24,562 bases of DNA. Origin: Guillardia theta CCMP2712. Lineage: Eukaryota; Cryptophyceae; Pyrenomonadales; Geminigeraceae. Below the pieces are notes generated by a model, which searched no databases, was not told the DNA's origin, and was given only the letters and a program-made list of their open reading frames with translations. Below are positions 10,301 to 18,626 of the stretch, piece by piece. The translations under genes were made by a program, and so were the position numbers. The stretch is from assembly GCF_000315625.1 (NCBI RefSeq), contig NW_005434585.1, positions 56,648 to 81,209 of the forward strand, given 5' to 3'. Position 1 is the first letter of the stretch. Each line of letters starts with the position of its first letter.

Positions 10301-13157
10301 CTGAAGGCAGCGGATCAAGTGATTGAAGAAATCAAAGAAACCATCATCTTCTCAGATCGACACGCTGGGAGCGAGCAGCGAAAGCTGGAGGACGAGGAGG
10401 GTCTCATCGAGGACAGCCCGGGCTGGACCCGCCTGCTGGACTTCTTCTCCTGCAACGAGCAGTTTGCTGGGAAGGTCAAATTCGAGCGAGCTGAGAAACC
10501 ATTCCAGCTGGTGGACGACGCCAAGGATCGCGTCATCCGCTGTTTCTCCGAGGAGCTCGTGCCGGTCTGGGGGGCCCTGGTGGAGAACTCGCGGGGGGAG
10601 TCGAAGAAGGCGAGGAAGGTGACCCTGGATCATGATGTGGTAAACAACGACCTCTACATCCGTGGCATCTCCCTGGAGCGAGCTGAGAAGTTGCTTCCTC
10701 CGGGCCAAGCCTCTCTCCTCGTCGTCCCTCGAGACAGGAACGGCCGACTTCTCCACGACTGTGTGAGCTCACGAGGCTCGGCCGAGGCGATCGCTGCATA
10801 CAAGGAAGCATGCGAGCATGCGACTGCGGCGGTGCGAGAGGTCCTGCGAACTCTGTCCTCGTTCGTGGGAGACCGGATGCCGTTCCTGATCAACTCAGTC
10901 GCCTTCTGCACCATCGCCAAGGCTCTGGTCGCGCACTACGCGGAGGCCAGCAGGAAGAGCTGGTGCTTCCCCGATCGGGTCAAGAGCCAAGAGGGGCAGG
11001 TGGGGGAGGACACGCTGAACATAGGAGGGCTGATCCCCTACTGGATGGACCCACAGAAACCAGGTGAGCAAGGAGGAGGAGGAGGAGGAGGAGAAAGAGA
11101 GGGAGGAGGAGGAGGAGGAGGACGAGACCGACACAGCTCTAAGAGAAGAGCATGCGCAGGAGTGATAGTAGCCAACGACATCAAGCTCTCCGGCATGATC
11201 GTTCTCACTGGGCCCAACACTGCCGGCAAGTCGACCATCATGCGCTCCGTCTGCGCCGTCTCCCTCCTTGGCAACTGCGGGTTGATGGTGCCCGCCAGTC
11301 ATGCAAAGGTAGCCGCTCCTCCTCCTAGCCGCTCCTCTTGCTTCTCGTCTGTTCGCTAGTCCTCCTTCCCTTCCTTCTTCACCATTACCACATGCTCCTC
11401 GTCCTCGTCCTCGTCCTCCACTACCATCACCACCACCACCTCCTCCTCCTCCTCCGCCCCCTTTCCTCGTGCACTTTATCTTCGTCGCTTTTTGATCTGC
11501 AGCTGAGCCATTGCGCAGGTCCCCGTGCAGGACAGCTACTTCCTGCGAGCCGCCTCCTTCGACTCGCCGGCCGAGGGGCTGTCAGCCTTCGCCATGGAGA
11601 TGCTGGACACAGCGACGATACTGCGAGATGCGACGAGCAAGACGCTGGTGAGCGAGTGCAACGGAGGAGAGAAGGGAAGGGGAAGGAGGACGAGAGAGAA
11701 GGGGAGGGGAGGGGAGAAGAGCATGCTAGAGGGGGTCTGCTCGTGAAGGCAGAGCAGGTGCTGGTGGACGAGCTGGGGCGAGGCACGGAGACACGTGCGG
11801 GAGCAGCGATAGCTGGAGCCGTGCTGGAGGAGCTGCTGGCTAGGAGATGTCGCGGAATCTTCACGACGCACCTGCACGAGATGTTTGACCTGCCGCTCGA
11901 GATCAGTGAGGGAGGAGGAGGACGGGGAAAGTCAGGACAAGTGAGGAGGATAAGACGACAGGAGCGAGGAGGAGGAGGAGGAGGAGGGGGGAGGAGAAGG
12001 AGGAGACCCGGGGGGACGGCGAGGAAAGAAGAAAGACCTCTATATGGAGGGGGCGGTGGAGGGAGAGGAAGTGGTGGTTGAGGGAGAGTACTGTAATCTC
12101 TGTACCGCTTGCTGTTTGTGACGACGGAGTAGGTCAGGCGAGGTTTCAGCAGATGGAAGTGAAGATGAAGAAGAACGGCGCCTGGGACCCAACATGGCGG
12201 CTGGTGGCTGGCCGATGCGTCGACAGCCTGGCAGTGCATGCAGCAGAGAAGTGCGGGATACCCGGCATGCTCATTCGACGCGCCAAGACTCTGGTGAAGT
12301 GGCAGAATCGCGTGTCAAAGAGGAGCGTGCAAGGGGAGCAGGCGGGGCTGGAGGAGGAGGTAACAGACTTCAGTCTGTACGAGGAGCAGGAGCAGGAGCA
12401 GGAACCGCAGCAGGAGCAGGAGCCGCAGCAAGTGTCGGAGATATTCTTTGCAGAGGGCGAAGGGGAGCGGGAAGAAGGGGAGGAAGTGGTGGAAGAAGAG
12501 GATGAACCAGACGAGGACGTGGAGAAGGCGGAGAAGGAGGTGGGAAGGGCTCGAGGGAGGAGGAGGAAGGAGGGAGCCGCTGCAGAGAATCAGCGCAGCT
12601 TGGAGGAAGCGATCGCGGTGCTGAGGAACTTGATCCAGAAGCAGCAGGGGGGGGCGAAGGATGTGGAGGTCACGATCATTGACGAGAGCTCTGAACCTCA
12701 TCCTAATGCGCAAGGGAGCTCGCATGTTTACCTGGCCCGGACCAGCCTTGGCTTCTTCTATGTGGGAGAGACCGACGACATCCGCACCCGCATTCAGGTG
12801 CTCTTCCTCCTTGACCCCTCTCGTGCTGCCACTGGCAGGACATGGCAGAACGTGTCCTCCTCCTCCTCCTCCTCCTCCTCCTCCTCCTCCTCCTCCTCCT
12901 CCTCCTCCTCCTCCTCCTCCTCCTCCTCCTCCTCCTTCCTCGCTCTCGCCCAATCTTTGTTACGTCTCCCTCTGCCTCCTTTCCGTCATTCTTGATGCCT
13001 GGGCAGGCCCATCGTAGGAAGAAGCAGATGAAGGAGGCCATCTTCGCGCTCTTTGAGATCCAGGAAGGAAAGAGCAGGGCGAGGCAGGTGGAGGCTCAGG
13101 GGATCGCAGCCCTGGTGGAGGTGAAGTGCATCTGCTCCCACCTCCCGATAACTGCTG

Positions 13158-13247
<90 letters not shown>

Positions 13248-13411
13248 CTACTTCTTCCGCCCCTCACAGCTCTGCGCAGGCTGGGTTCGCGATGTTGTCG
13301 GCCAAGGATGCAGGTGTAGAAGAGAGTTCAACGAGTTTATTTGTCGTTCTGACGGTTGGCGCAGAACATTTTCGCTTCGGGGGGCGCGTGACGAGATCAC
13401 AGGAAACGTAA
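7375..13411 (+). CDS. MSH1: MSH1-type MutS homologue with C-terminal GIY-YIG nuclease domain, 20 exons
   Basis: Exons: 7375-8169, 8221-8297, 8350-8458, 8506-8569, 8627-8707, 8766-8848, 8905-8997, 9050-9141, 9245-9302, 9373-9450, 9571-9634, 9684-9835, 9884-10040, 10260-11063, 11160-11308, 11519-11647, 11758-11905, 12133-12797, 13007-13120, 13280-13411 (1347 aa, phases consistent). MutS domain I carries the mismatch-reading FYE motif (VRVGEFYEAFGY, residues 273-284). The ATPase has Walker A GPNTAGKS (920-927), Walker B LVDELGRGTET (997-1007) and THLHE (1032-1036). After an acidic, Gln-rich linker (about 1105-1240) comes GIY-YIG: VYL (1243-1245), YVG (1254-1256), Arg 1262/1264 and Glu 1295. This order is diagnostic of plant MSH1, which suppresses mutation and ectopic recombination in organelles. 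The Arg-rich, acid-free N-terminus (RRSRQHFHVCFAGR) suits a mitochondrial presequence. ATGs at 7516, 7543 and 7795 are alternative starts. The N-terminal 200 residues are the weakest part. Confidence 0.93.
9494..9516 (+). repeat. CTG triplet tract in MSH1 intron 10
   Basis: Seven CTG units plus CT lie inside the 120-nt intron 9451-9570. Confidence 0.85.
10041..10259 (+). repeat. Purine-only expanded intron (GGGAA-type) in MSH1
   Basis: This 219-nt intron is nearly pure purine, with a tandem GGGAA/GGAAG run around 10165-10235. The acceptor used is GGGGGCAG at 10252-10259; an alternative AAG acceptor about 20 nt downstream also keeps the frame. Confidence 0.8.
11064..12132 (+). repeat. GGA and CCT/CCA microsatellites in four successive MSH1 introns
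   Basis: Introns 11064-11159 (GGA runs), 11309-11518 (CCT, CGTCCT and CAC runs), 11648-11757 (GGAGAG runs) and 11906-12132 (GGA runs) are 96 to 227 nt long. Each contains simple repeats, whereas the ordinary introns of this gene are 47-58 nt and have none. The exons between them encode the ATPase core. Confidence 0.75.
12855..12935 (+). repeat. (TCC)27 microsatellite in MSH1 intron 18
   Basis: There are 27 uninterrupted TCC units (81 nt) inside the 209-nt intron 12798-13006. That intron splits the GIY-YIG domain between ...TRIQ and AHRR.... The repeat creates long artefactual Ser, Leu and Pro frames on +, and Gly, Arg and Glu frames on -. Confidence 0.95.
13159..13242 (+). repeat. (CTCCTG)14 hexanucleotide repeat in the last MSH1 intron
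   Basis: There are fourteen exact CTCCTG units inside intron 13121-13279, just after the exon carrying the predicted catalytic Glu of the GIY-YIG domain. The same hexamer recurs in the polycystin gene near 23860-23912. Confidence 0.95.
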
Positions 13412-13458
13412 AAGTACAAAAGCGAGCACAACACAAGAGAGTAGAAGCAGGTTGCTTC

Positions 13459-14829
13459 CTACTCCTTCTTTCTTGGAACCACAAACAGAGCCGATCCGTC
13501 AGCGAATTCTCTGTTGCGCACAAACGTCAGTCACTATCTCGAGCTCACTCCCGCACTTACGTCTGCTTGCCGTCGCTGACAACAGCGTCCAGAGTTACCT
13601 TTCGCCCTTCAATGCTCTTTAGCTTGACTGTGATCTGACCACGAGACAACTCAGCAGGGCAGGAGAGGGAGAAAAGGTGGAGAGGGAGGGAGGGAGAGGG
13701 AGAAAAGGGAGGGAGGGAGAGGGAGGGAGGGAGAGGGAGGGAGGGAGAGGGATTGAAGAGAAGGAGAGGCGAAGTTTAGAAGCGGATTGGGGTCAAGGAC
13801 AGCAGGGGGAAGAGAAGCAACAGGCACACCAGTAGAGGAATCCCGGCAGGGGTCGGCTTCTTGTAGTTGACATGCAGGTAGGCCGTGAAGCCAAGTCCCC
13901 TCCCCAACGCCATGAACGCGTGCCCGCAAGACTCGTCGATGGCGGTGGCTATCGCTCCTCCGTGAACGATCTCGGGGTGGCCCACCTGCTGCTTCTCAGG
14001 CCAGCCGAAGCCAAGGGGACGAGGAGGAGAGCCAGAAGGGGATGGAGCGAAGGAGGTCCGAGGGAACCACGAGCAAGCAGGAGATGAGACAATGAAGTGG
14101 AGGAGGAACGGTGACGAGGAGGAGGGAGCGGGGAAGGGAGAGGATGGCGAGGAGGACAAAGGGAAAGGGGGGGGGGGGAAGGGGATTACCGCATCCTTCC
14201 CAAAGTGCCATGTGCAGTACACGTCTCTTGATTCGTATCCCTACCGATCGTCGTCAGCGAGTGAAGAGGGAGCTCTTTTTCGAAAGACCTTCTGGTTCTT
14301 CTTGTCCTCCTCCTCCTGCTCTTCACTGTACGGAGTTTCCGGGATGTAAATCTTGGTGAGCAAGCGTCAAGGAATCCTTCCCACGTCCTCTCAACACTCA
14401 CCCTCGGCATGCAGACCAGCAAAGCTCCATCAGTGCTGCTCTGAGCAAACCGACTCACCTGGGCCTGCAACTTCAACCTGACCACACTCTCACTCTGAGC
14501 TTTGTTGACACTCCTTCACAGAGAGCATACCCGGGCCTGGAAGCGATCTCTTCCTCCCACTCTGGGAGCTTCAAGGTCGGAGGGAAGAAATAGTTCTTGA
14601 TGATGGTTCCGATCTTGGGCACGAGCAGCTTTGGCACATAGAGGTACAAACTAACTGCCAGACAGATGGCGGTGAAGCATGAAGAGACCAATACCTCGTA
14701 ATGAGGTCGAGGCAGCCTCCATTCTCCCGCTACCGAATGCGCATCCTTGTATCCCTCTGCCCATGCCACGCTTCCTCCTGCAAGAGCCGCTCCGCCGATG
14801 AAGAGCGCAGTAGCTTGCTTTGCAAACAT
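13459..14829 (-). CDS. Membrane-anchored hotdog-fold thioesterase (4HBT/PaaI-like), 7 exons
   Basis: Minus-strand exons are 14829-14531, 14477-14402, 14351-14289, 14240-14190, 13988-13830, 13634-13561 and 13510-13459, giving 257 aa with consistent phases. The core (about residues 164-216) reads GHPEIVHGGAIATAIDE, followed by GFTAYLHVNYKKPTPAG. This is the HGG and Asp/Glu active-site helix of hotdog acyl-CoA thioesterases and its partner strand. The C-terminus (GRKVTLDAVV, ADGSALFVVPRKKE) completes the fold. The family hydrolyses acyl-CoA thioesters; substrate and compartment are unknown. Two hydrophobic stretches precede the domain (residues 6-24 and 46-66), so the protein is probably targeted and membrane-anchored. 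An in-frame ATG at 14898 would add 23 residues. The acceptor of exon 5 is ambiguous by 3 nt either way (AAG/CAG/CAG). The 195-nt intron 13635-13829 holds a GGGAGA-type repeat. Confidence 0.85.
13670..13757. repeat. GGGAGA/GGGAGG repeat in thioesterase intron
   Basis: On the + strand this is an imperfect tandem array of GGGAGGGAGAGG units; on the coding (-) strand it is pyrimidine-rich and lies within intron 13635-13829. Confidence 0.85.
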
Positions 14830-15692
14830 GCTGTCGAGGGAAGAGTAAGTATGAAAGAAACCAGCATAACCACCATCCACAGATCTACTTTCATGCATCC
14901 CTCATACATTCACTTCCAAATAGACCTCATCCTCTCCTCCTCCTCATGCTGATGCTCCTCCCCCTCCCCCTCCCCCTCCCTCTCCTCCTCCTCATGCTTA
15001 TCACCCCCCACCACCACCCCCCACCCCTTCCTCCTCCTCCTCCTCCTCCTCCTCCTCCTCCTTCTCCTCACCTTCTGAATCCCCGCATTTTTGTCGGGCT
15101 CCTGTTCCTGTTAAAAGCACTCAATGCACCCCCCACCTCTCGTATCCCCTAGCTGGGTCCCCACCCTATCTATTACCTCCACAATTACCATCATTGTACC
15201 GGTATCTTCCAGATTTCTGAGTACCCCCACCTACTATCAACCCCCTTGCACAGGGCTCCCGACGTAGAGTACCCCTATCTTCCCATTCCACTACCCCTCT
15301 GGTATTCAAGGATCTTCGTGTCTGCCTGCTAGACCCCCTGCCATTCATTCAATACCCCTGCAAATGACTGCAAATTTGAGTGTCAAGGGTAGGTATTGTC
15401 ACACCAGCACCGGTGCTTGGAAAAGGGTAGTCTACGGGGGTAGTTGACTGCAACGTGGAAGATAGTTTGGGGGTGGGGGTGGGGGTAGGCCCGCCGGTTC
15501 TCCGGACTCCTCCGAACCGGTGACAGTCACCCGGCGGGTCCGGTCGGACCTCCGAACGACCACACCGGGTCCGCCCCCCAACTCCGCTCACTGACTCGGA
15601 GCGCCGCGCCCCGGCATGCGTCACATAACAGGAGTTTACCATAAACTTTCACATAGTTTCATAACAGCAGCCTTAGCTCGCAATGGCATTGC
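14830..15692. other. Intergenic DNA: TCC tract, TACCCC region and GC-rich hairpins
   Basis: From 14930 to 15070 the sequence is C/T-rich with about ten tandem TCC units (15030-15062). From 15120 to 15480 TACCCC motifs dominate, with the 12-bp palindrome AGCACCGGTGCT near 15406-15417. From 15490 to 15620 a sharply GC-rich block contains several inverted repeats. No gene is supported. It separates the start of the thioesterase from the 3' end of the transporter. Confidence 0.6.
15490..15550. repeat. Nested inverted repeats in a GC-rich island
   Basis: Four perfect inverted repeats sit in 61 bp. CCCGCCGG (15490-15497) pairs with CCGGCGGG (15531-15538). CCGGTTC (15494-15500) pairs with GAACCGG (15514-15520). 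GGTGAC-A-GTCACC lies at 15519-15531 and GGTCCG-GT-CGGACC at 15537-15550. They overlap, so several mutually exclusive folds are possible. Confidence 0.85.
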
Positions 15693-17262
15693 TCACAGGC
15701 TTGCAGTGCCTTGAGGTCGTTGACCCGGGCAAAAGTACCACAAGGGCATCATTATTGCAAGCATCACAAGGTCGACACACATGTAGTTCCCGCCTAGCTG
15801 GTTGTCGGAGATACTAGCGAGGGGATAGACCAAGAGAGAAATGACCGCAGCCACTAGCTGCATGAGTCCGAAGAGAAACCCGAAGTTGGCATACCCGAAC
15901 GTGGCTGAGGTGTAAGAGTAGAGCACTGCAAAGAGGACCATACGGTGAAGGCTGATGAAGATGATGGACAAAAACTGCACCTGAAGCACAGGCACGACAT
16001 TTGTAATACCTGCAATACAATGCTGTTAGACCCGTATGACGGAACAGGGCAGTAAAAACTTTACCGTAGCCCATTCCCAGCATATTGCAAAATATGAAAC
16101 CGTGCCAAAGGCTGTATCGGTCAATTATACGCCCGATTAAAGGTATAGACAAGGCACCAAAAGGTAGAAGAAGTGTTAGTGCCAGAGTATAAACATTTGT
16201 TTGTGAAGAATTGCCTTTTCCTTCAAGATACTGTATCTGCTGTATGAAAGTGCCAATGTACAAGTTGAAGCGTAGGACATGAATACAAGCAAAGCTGAAG
16301 AGCAGCAGGTACTCTTTCGATCGCATCTGGCGTAACAGAGGGGCATTCACCAAAGAATTCGAGGCTGTCCCGGGGATACGAGCATTGGATTCAGTACCGA
16401 GATCAGTCTGCGTGTCTATATCGCCTTGAGTTCCATCGGACTTAGAGGTATACTCAGAGATGACTTCAGACTTGGATGCTTCGAGAACGACGTCCTCGGT
16501 CACTTGTGGGGGCATCTCGACATTTTCGACAATGCTGCTGTGCGGAACGATGGTGTATCTCAGAAGAAACCCCCTTAGATAGACCTTGTCTCCGTCTTGA
16601 AACCGTTTGATGGGCCAGACAAATGCTCCAGCAAGGGCGAGAAGCATCAACCAGGAGGCATGCACGAGGAAGACGTACTCCCTGTTCGCATGCACGCCCT
16701 CCAGCAACCAGCCCTCGAGAGGAAAGAGAATCGCGCTCATGACAAACGCACCGACCAGGCAGCTCTTCATTGTCCCTCTGATCCCCTCTCTGAATAAGTT
16801 GGCAAGGTGAAACAGAGAAAGATGCACGCCGGGGCCCCGCCCGATCAAGGCGAACGCTTCTGGGTATCCATCGAAGCCGTTGGAGTCGCTAAACGACAAG
16901 ATGTAAAACCCGATAGATATGCAGGTCAAACCTGTGCATGATGCAATTTTAGGCCCAATGCGGTCGAGAATTATGCCATGGCAGATGAAGGAAGCGAACA
17001 ACGCAGATGATCCGATGGTATACAGAAGGCTAAACCGCAGGTCTTGATTGGCGCAATGTACCGTGCCTGACGTTGAATTGGTGGAGCTGCATAGAGAAGA
17101 GTACTGGCCAATGTTTTTCAGAGCGCTAGCAATGGCTGTGAAACCAAATATGATTCCCGAGCAGCTGAATGATTGAATCAGGCCGAAAATGAAGAGAATG
17201 GTGCGGGAAGTTTCGAAGTTGCACCAGGTTCTGGAAGCAGCGGTCGCTTCCGTTGAATCCAT
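15693..17262 (-). CDS. Major-facilitator transporter, SLC43 (LAT3/LAT4)-like, 2 exons
   Basis: The gene has two exons, 17262-16065 and 16009-15693, separated by a 55-nt intron (donor GTAAAG, acceptor TTGCAG), giving 504 aa. The N-terminus (RTILFIFGLIQSFSCSGIIF) resembles the first helix of the SLC43 family, which facilitates uptake of large neutral amino acids in animals and includes FMP42-type fungal proteins. About 12 hydrophobic segments are visible: six before and six after a charged loop (about residues 240-295, rich in Glu/Ser/Thr). Loop 2-3 carries the MFS-like motif LDRIGPKIA, and the second half has IGRIIDRYS at the equivalent place. The ATG at 17262 is preceded by AT-rich DNA and followed by a short hydrophilic tail, as expected for a cytosolic N-terminus. 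The substrate cannot be read from the sequence. Confidence 0.88.
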
Positions 17263-17865
17263 CTTTGTTTGTTGATGTGGTTACGAAACTTTCGATTTTT
17301 AGATGAGCTCACTTCTGCTCGTATATTCCTACTTGGAGTATATCCCTTGCACAGTTCTGCCCACAATATGTAATGTTGTATCCAATGAAGCGCTGCAACT
17401 CAGTCCCAAAGTCAATATCTCTCGCTTTCCCTCAAGAGACCACCGGGCGTTCCAACTTCGTTCTGTTGAAGACTCTCTTTGCACAAGGTTCTCTCCTCCC
17501 CTTCGCTTCCGCGCTGCTTCTTTTTCGCAGCCTCCTCTCTTCACCACTCTCAACCCATTCCGTCCCTTGCTCCATCACAAACCTTGCAAGCGTGATCACC
17601 CCCCTAATTTCCTCACCACCCCTCCTCTTCCCTTATTTTACCCCCATCATACCGTCACTTTCCGCCCCACCCCCTGTCTTGTTTGTCTCATCCCCCGATT
17701 ACCCACCCCCACCCCCCTTCACTCAACAAACCACCCCTCCTTTCCACTTCCCACCTGCCTACCTGTGCCTTCCCTGCCCTCATCGCCTCCTCCTCCCTCT
17801 CCTCCCTCCTCTTCCTCTTTCCCGCTCTCGAATATCTCTATGACCCCCTCTTGGCCCACCCAAAG
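17263..17865. other. Pyrimidine-rich intergenic DNA upstream of the transporter
   Basis: From about 17500 to 17830 the + strand is C/T-rich (CCTCC, CCCCAC, TTCC), which opens low-complexity Ser/Pro frames. I see no gene. It may hold the transporter promoter, since the transporter start is at 17262 on -. Confidence 0.55.
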
Positions 17866-18087
17866 ATGAGCAGAAGGGAGTTGAGCATTCCTTCAGAACT
17901 CCTCAACAATGAAAGGTTTGCTCGATGTCTCCGATCGACAACAATTTATTTCAAAGCGCCTTGCACGCTTGTTGAACGACTCGTTTCATGATACAGTTTC
18001 AGCTCAAAGTATTATCTGTCAGCATTGCCTCTGTTCATGAGATCCGTTTTGGCTTCAGATGCCATGTGGAACATCTCCTTGCAGTAA
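17866..18087 (+). CDS. Possible small two-exon protein (44-46 aa) or 5' exons of a larger gene
   Basis: An ATG at 17866 starts MSRRELSIPSELLNNE. A GT donor after 17915 and a CAG acceptor ending at 17996 (or 18002) join it in phase to SSKYYLSALPLFMRSVLAS, which stops at 18085-18087. Composition is protein-like and unlike the low-complexity DNA to its left. The second exon also has another open frame running to 18308. I do not recognise either. It may be an unrelated small gene or an upstream part of the gene at 18627. Confidence 0.25.
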
Positions 18088-18626
18088 ACTATGAGAGCAA
18101 TCACCGGGTTCACGATTACCATTTCCCACCCTCACAGATTGACAGCAGAACATCTTTGCTCGCTCAACACAAACATCTTGTGTTGATCAGCAGTTACGAC
18201 AAGTCTGCATGCTTTCCTCTCTTGGCTCCTCATCAACTTTTCCTCTCTGCCTCCACCGGCTGCTACGACATGCTTGTCGAAACTCTCTGGGGTAGGGTAC
18301 TAAGATAGGAAAGAGGGGGTAGGGGTGCATGGGCTTTCTTGGCGGGAACAAGTTTGTGGGTTATGCAGAGCGAGGTGATGAAGGTGAAAGGGTGTCGATG
18401 TTCGAGAGGATGGGCGTCAGAGATTACACAGATCTATGTAGAGTTTAGTCCTCAAAGTCTTGAGAATTTGAAACATTTCGGCACGCCTCTCTCTTACAGT
18501 TTGGTCTCACGAAACATGGTTGTTTTGAATTCATTTTCTGCAAAGCTCGAAATTTACTAAACAAACGTACTTCTTTGTTCAGATAAAACAAACCTTGGAA
18601 GTGAATCTTGTTTGGAGAAGACACTG
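18088..18626. other. Unresolved stretch with coding-like fragments
   Basis: A 39-codon ATG frame (18329-18448, starting MGFLGGNKFVGYAERGDEGE) and a further open stretch at 18507-18560 (GLTKHGCFEFIFCKARNLL) look protein-like. They can be joined by a 62-nt GT-AG intron beginning at 18439. I found no convincing junction from there to 18627. A branch-point-like TTACTAAAC followed by TTTGTTCAG near 18553-18582 suggests a genuine 3' splice site just before the next gene. GGGGTA motifs lie at 18290-18325. Confidence 0.3.

Noticed and set aside
12842-13411. Very long Leu, Ser, Pro, Gly, Arg or Glu homopolymer frames around 12.3-13.4 kb on both strands
   Set aside because: They are readings of the (TCC)27 and (CTCCTG)14 intron repeats in other frames. 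The splice model removes both repeats and gives a continuous GIY-YIG domain.
14441-14458. An 18-nt GT...AG segment inside the second thioesterase exon that could be a tiny intron
   Set aside because: It is in frame (VSRFAQ) and far shorter than every other intron here (44 nt or more), so it is read as exon.
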